8,187 nucleotides of DNA, from NCBI GenBank assembly GCA_015478675.1, contig JADMIH010000167.1, forward strand, positions 1 through 8,187, written 5' to 3'. The translations under genes were made by a program, and so were the position numbers. The DNA comes from Chloroflexota bacterium. GTDB taxonomy: Bacteria > Chloroflexota > Chloroflexia > QHBQ01 > JADMIH01. The notes beneath the pieces were generated by a model that saw only the letters and a program-made list of their open reading frames with translations, did not search any database and was not told where the DNA came from. This document shows, one piece after another, positions 6,613 through 8,187 of this stretch; position 1 is the stretch's first letter, and each line of letters begins with the position of its first letter.

Positions 6613-7616
6613 TATGATACGACATCATCTTTATGTAGACTGTTGAGACTGGTTTTCCCAGGAATATTGCCCGTCGTCTTATTGCTGCCACCACCATCGA
6701 AATCGGTGCGTTGTTGTTGTCGGCGTGTCCGCAGGAGATGTCCCAGTGGTGGGGGTAGGACACCACCAGTGGATAGCCAGGAGCCGATGATAATCAGTAG
6801 GAATCCCAGCAAGATAGCCAGGGTGAGCGGCTCACCAAGCAAGGTGACGCCGAGGAAGACGGAGACGACCGGATTGACGTAGGTGATGACGGTGCCACGG
6901 CTGGCTCCAACCTCGGCTACAAGCGCGAAGAAGATCAAATAGGCGAGTGCGGTGCAGATCAGGCCGAGCACGAACAGGCTCACTATCACCTCCAGAGTGG
7001 GTAACTTGCCGGGAAGTCGGGTGAGAGCCAGAGGCGCGAGCAGGATAGTGGCGGTGACACACTCGACTGTTACCACTGCCAGGCTGGGCAGGGCAGAGAT
7101 GGCCGGTCGCTTGATGAGCAAGGCACTGGCGGCGTAGCCCGTAGCGGCGAGCAGGACCAAGACTGCCCCAAGCAACCTTTGTTTGTCTCCGCCTACGTCG
7201 AGACCGAGCAGGGTCACTACCCCTCCCATGCCGATCAGCAGTCCGACCAGTCGCAGGCCGCTAACACGCTCACCAGGATCGAAAGGGAGCGCGAACAGCA
7301 CAACGAGCAGTGGATCGGCGGCGATGAGCAGGCTGGTGAGCGACGATGCAATGTGCTGTTCGCCATAGCTGATCAACAGAAACGGCCCAGCGATCTGCAC
7401 ACAAGAAAGTGCAGCAATCATGAGCCAGCGCTTGCGCAGTTGTCGCAACACCCCGCGCTGGATGGCTACAGGGAGCAAAATAGCGGCAGCAATGCCGATG
7501 CGAACGAATACCACAACGATGGGATCAAGTTCGCGCACCGCAATCTTGATGAAGAGATAGGGAATACCCCAGACAACAGACATCGCGATGAACAGTAGCC
7601 AGCCCTTACGCGACAT
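6612..7616 (-). CDS. EamA-family (drug/metabolite transporter superfamily) permease
   Basis: This 334-residue inner-membrane transporter has ten predicted helices in two EamA halves, about residues 5-138 and 148-284. The first half starts with the typical WGIPYLFIKIAV region and includes SSLTSLLIAADPL. The second includes ASRGTVITYVNPVVSVFLGVTLLGEPLT, with the ExLT turn common to both-halves repeats in this family. Members export metabolites, amino acids or drugs, and substrate cannot be told from sequence. I chose the ATG at 7616 because AAGGAGG lies 4 bases upstream. The frame is open to a TTG at 7634, but that codon sits upstream of the ribosome site. A hydrophilic C-terminal tail of about 49 residues (286-334, with RTRRQQQR and a Gly/Ser/Asn-rich part) follows the last helix and is longer than usual for the family. 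Confidence 0.92.
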   Translation of the reverse strand: MSRKGWLLFIAMSVVWGIPYLFIKIAVRELDPIVVVFVRIGIAAAILLPVAIQRGVLRQLRKRWLMIAALSCVQIAGPFLLISYGEQHIASSLTSLLIAADPLLVVLFALPFDPGERVSGLRLVGLLIGMGGVVTLLGLDVGGDKQRLLGAVLVLLAATGYAASALLIKRPAISALPSLAVVTVECVTATILLAPLALTRLPGKLPTLEVIVSLFVLGLICTALAYLIFFALVAEVGASRGTVITYVNPVVSVFLGVTLLGEPLTLAILLGFLLIIIGSWLSTGGVLPPPLGHLLRTRRQQQRTDFDGGGSNKTTGNIPGKTSLNSLHKDDVVS

Positions 7617-7687
7617 GCTTCCTCCTTCGTGCAAGCAACCTCATGGGAAATAGACACTGAGTCATGAAAGACAGAGTGTTTACTTAT

Positions 7688-7722
7688 GAGATATTTTATC
7701 TCTTTGAGGCTCCTGTTTGCAA
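7688..7722 (-). promoter_or_regulatory. Candidate promoter for the EamA transporter with palindrome over the -10
   Basis: On the minus strand TTGCAA (7722-7717) and TAAAAT (7698-7693) are separated by 18 bases, giving 4 of 6 and 5 of 6 matches to the standard boxes. The -10 is embedded in the inverted repeat GAGATA-TTT-TATCTC (7688-7702), a plausible repressor site. The leader to the ATG at 7616 would be about 70 nt. The rest of this 5' region shows nothing else I can name. Confidence 0.4.
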
Positions 7723-7800
7723 AAAAGGCCAGCCATAGCGGATTGCCGAGGAGAGAGAAGAAGGGTTTAATTCCTATTGCTGTGAGGAAAGTACTTTTCG

Positions 7801-7830
7801 TCGAGAACGAATTACTCCGTGTGGTATTAT
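7801..7830 (+). promoter_or_regulatory. Candidate promoter of the broken small gene
   Basis: TCGAGA (7801-7806) and TATTAT (7825-7830), separated by 18 bases, match the standard boxes at 4 of 6 and 5 of 6. A start near 7837 would leave a leader of about 30 nt with GGAGGT at 7857-7862, followed by ATG at 7867. Promoter, ribosome site and start codon are spaced as in a real gene, although the coding frame downstream is broken. Confidence 0.3.
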
Positions 7831-7866
7831 GAGGTGTCGTTCAGTTTCATAAAAGTGGAGGTCACG

Positions 7867-8056
7867 ATGGCAGAGGTAAAAGGAAGGAACGGTTGAAGCG
7901 TGGGGACGTTCCCCTAACAATCCTCTTGGTGGGTGGTATGGGTTGAAGAAAGGACTCAGGGGACGGTTTGGCATGTATCTTCCTCCACTGATGGAGGAAT
8001 TAGGCCTGGTTGAATTGGAGCATCATCCGAAAAACAATCGGATGCGTGCCAAGTAA
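7867..8056 (+). pseudogene. Small hypothetical gene broken by a one-base frame change
   Basis: An ATG at 7867 follows a strong GGAGGT (7857-7862) but reads only MAEVKGRNG before TGA at 7894-7896. If one base is skipped in the purine tract at 7879-7887 (for example G7882), the frame continues for 57 more codons to TAA at 8054-8056. It encodes a protein-like stretch with WGRSPNNPLGGWYGLKKGL, then RFGMYLPPLMEELGLVEL and a basic end (NNRMRAK). The combined product would be about 62 residues. After that stop the same frame runs on for 30 more sense codons to TAA at 8147-8149, so a second inactivating change (for example CAA to TAA) is possible. I do not recognise the family. It could be a decayed gene, a sequencing error, or a gene read by +1 frameshifting, in that order of likelihood. 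It diverges from the transporter gene. Confidence 0.45.
7980..7999. repeat. Short perfect hairpin inside the broken gene
   Basis: TTCCTCCA (7980-7987) and TGGAGGAA (7992-7999) are perfectly complementary around the loop CTGA. It lies within the coding remnant, where it encodes part of the LPPLMEE stretch. The fold may be fortuitous. Confidence 0.35.
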
Positions 8057-8103
8057 CTCGCGTTTGCTCAGCAGCACCGTGTTGAGGGGAGTGCTCAGAT
8101 ATT

Positions 8104-8184
8104 GAGGGCATTTCCTAACTCACAAAACCAGGGTAAGCTGACTTTTTAACAAGCAGGTGGGCAACTGAGTCAGGAAATGCTCTC
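8104..8184. repeat. Long imperfect inverted repeat at the right edge
   Basis: The arms 8104-8122 and 8166-8184 pair at 17 of 19 positions. The core GCATTTCCTAACTCA (8108-8122) against TGAGTCAGGAAATGC (8166-8180) has a single A/C mismatch (8117/8171), and there is one G-T wobble at 8107/8181. The 43-base spacer includes a CTTTTTAA run. The arms are too far apart for a classic intrinsic terminator. The pattern resembles the ends of a miniature mobile element of about 80 bp, or a subterminal structure of a larger element continuing past the window. No transposase is visible. Confidence 0.5.
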
Positions 8185-8187
8185 TGA

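Noticed and set aside
7179..7598. A 139-codon + strand frame opposite the transporter
   Set aside because: It is the complement of hydrophobic helices, rich in Q, N, H and R as expected from antisense reading, and has no recognisable domain.
8133..8138. GTAAGC as a possible IS66-type terminal repeat start
   Set aside because: Six bases are too few, no partner end or transposase is in the window, and the site lies inside the spacer of the larger inverted repeat rather than at its edge.
1..8187. CRISPR array, tRNA, rRNA, toxin-antitoxin or known defence genes
   Set aside because: No regularly spaced short repeats, no cloverleaf or rRNA-like stretch, and no such protein motifs were found on either strand.

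Overview
The window is about 8.2 kb of moderately G+C-rich bacterial chromosome-type sequence. The gene content suggests a soil-type, large-genome Gram-positive-like bacterium: a tandem-repeat secreted protein of the Yx(F/W/Y)xxD family, a DesK/DesR-type two-component pair, a rifampicin-phosphotransferase-like enzyme, a PrsW-type membrane protease and an EamA transporter. Chloroflexota of the Ktedonobacter type is my best guess. This is inferred from gene mix and protein flavour only, since no marker gene is present.

Layout. The left edge (1-626, + strand) holds the C-terminal part of a secreted protein built from 116-residue repeats. It converges on a run of five genes that all lie on the minus strand. 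A strong 61-nt hairpin (666-726) sits in the convergent gap. Reading the minus strand in the direction of transcription, the run is: EamA-family transporter (7616-6612), PrsW-family protease (6502-5633), a 914-residue phosphohistidine-swivel ATP-dependent phosphotransferase (5491-2747), a DesK-like sensor kinase (2645-1368) and a DesR-like response regulator (1371-766). Kinase and regulator overlap by ATGA and are surely one transcription unit. The other genes are separated by 100-141 bp gaps that hold plausible promoters, so they may be separate units.

The right edge (7617-8187) has no intact gene. It holds a promoter for the transporter, a short plus-strand gene with a good ribosome binding site that is broken by a one-base frame change (7867-8056), and a long inverted repeat (8104-8184) that may be a terminator or a small mobile-element structure.

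How the parts may fit. The phosphotransferase has the architecture of rifampicin phosphotransferase: ATP-binding, substrate-binding and His domains, with no PEP/pyruvate barrel. It is flanked by a small-molecule exporter-type protein and a membrane two-component system, so the block could be a stress or antibiotic response cluster. One shared clue is the heptamer TGTACAC. By eye it occurs three times in the window, always in the same orientation and always in or at the edge of the gaps upstream of the protease and phosphotransferase genes. No CRISPR array, tRNA, rRNA or recognisable defence system is visible.
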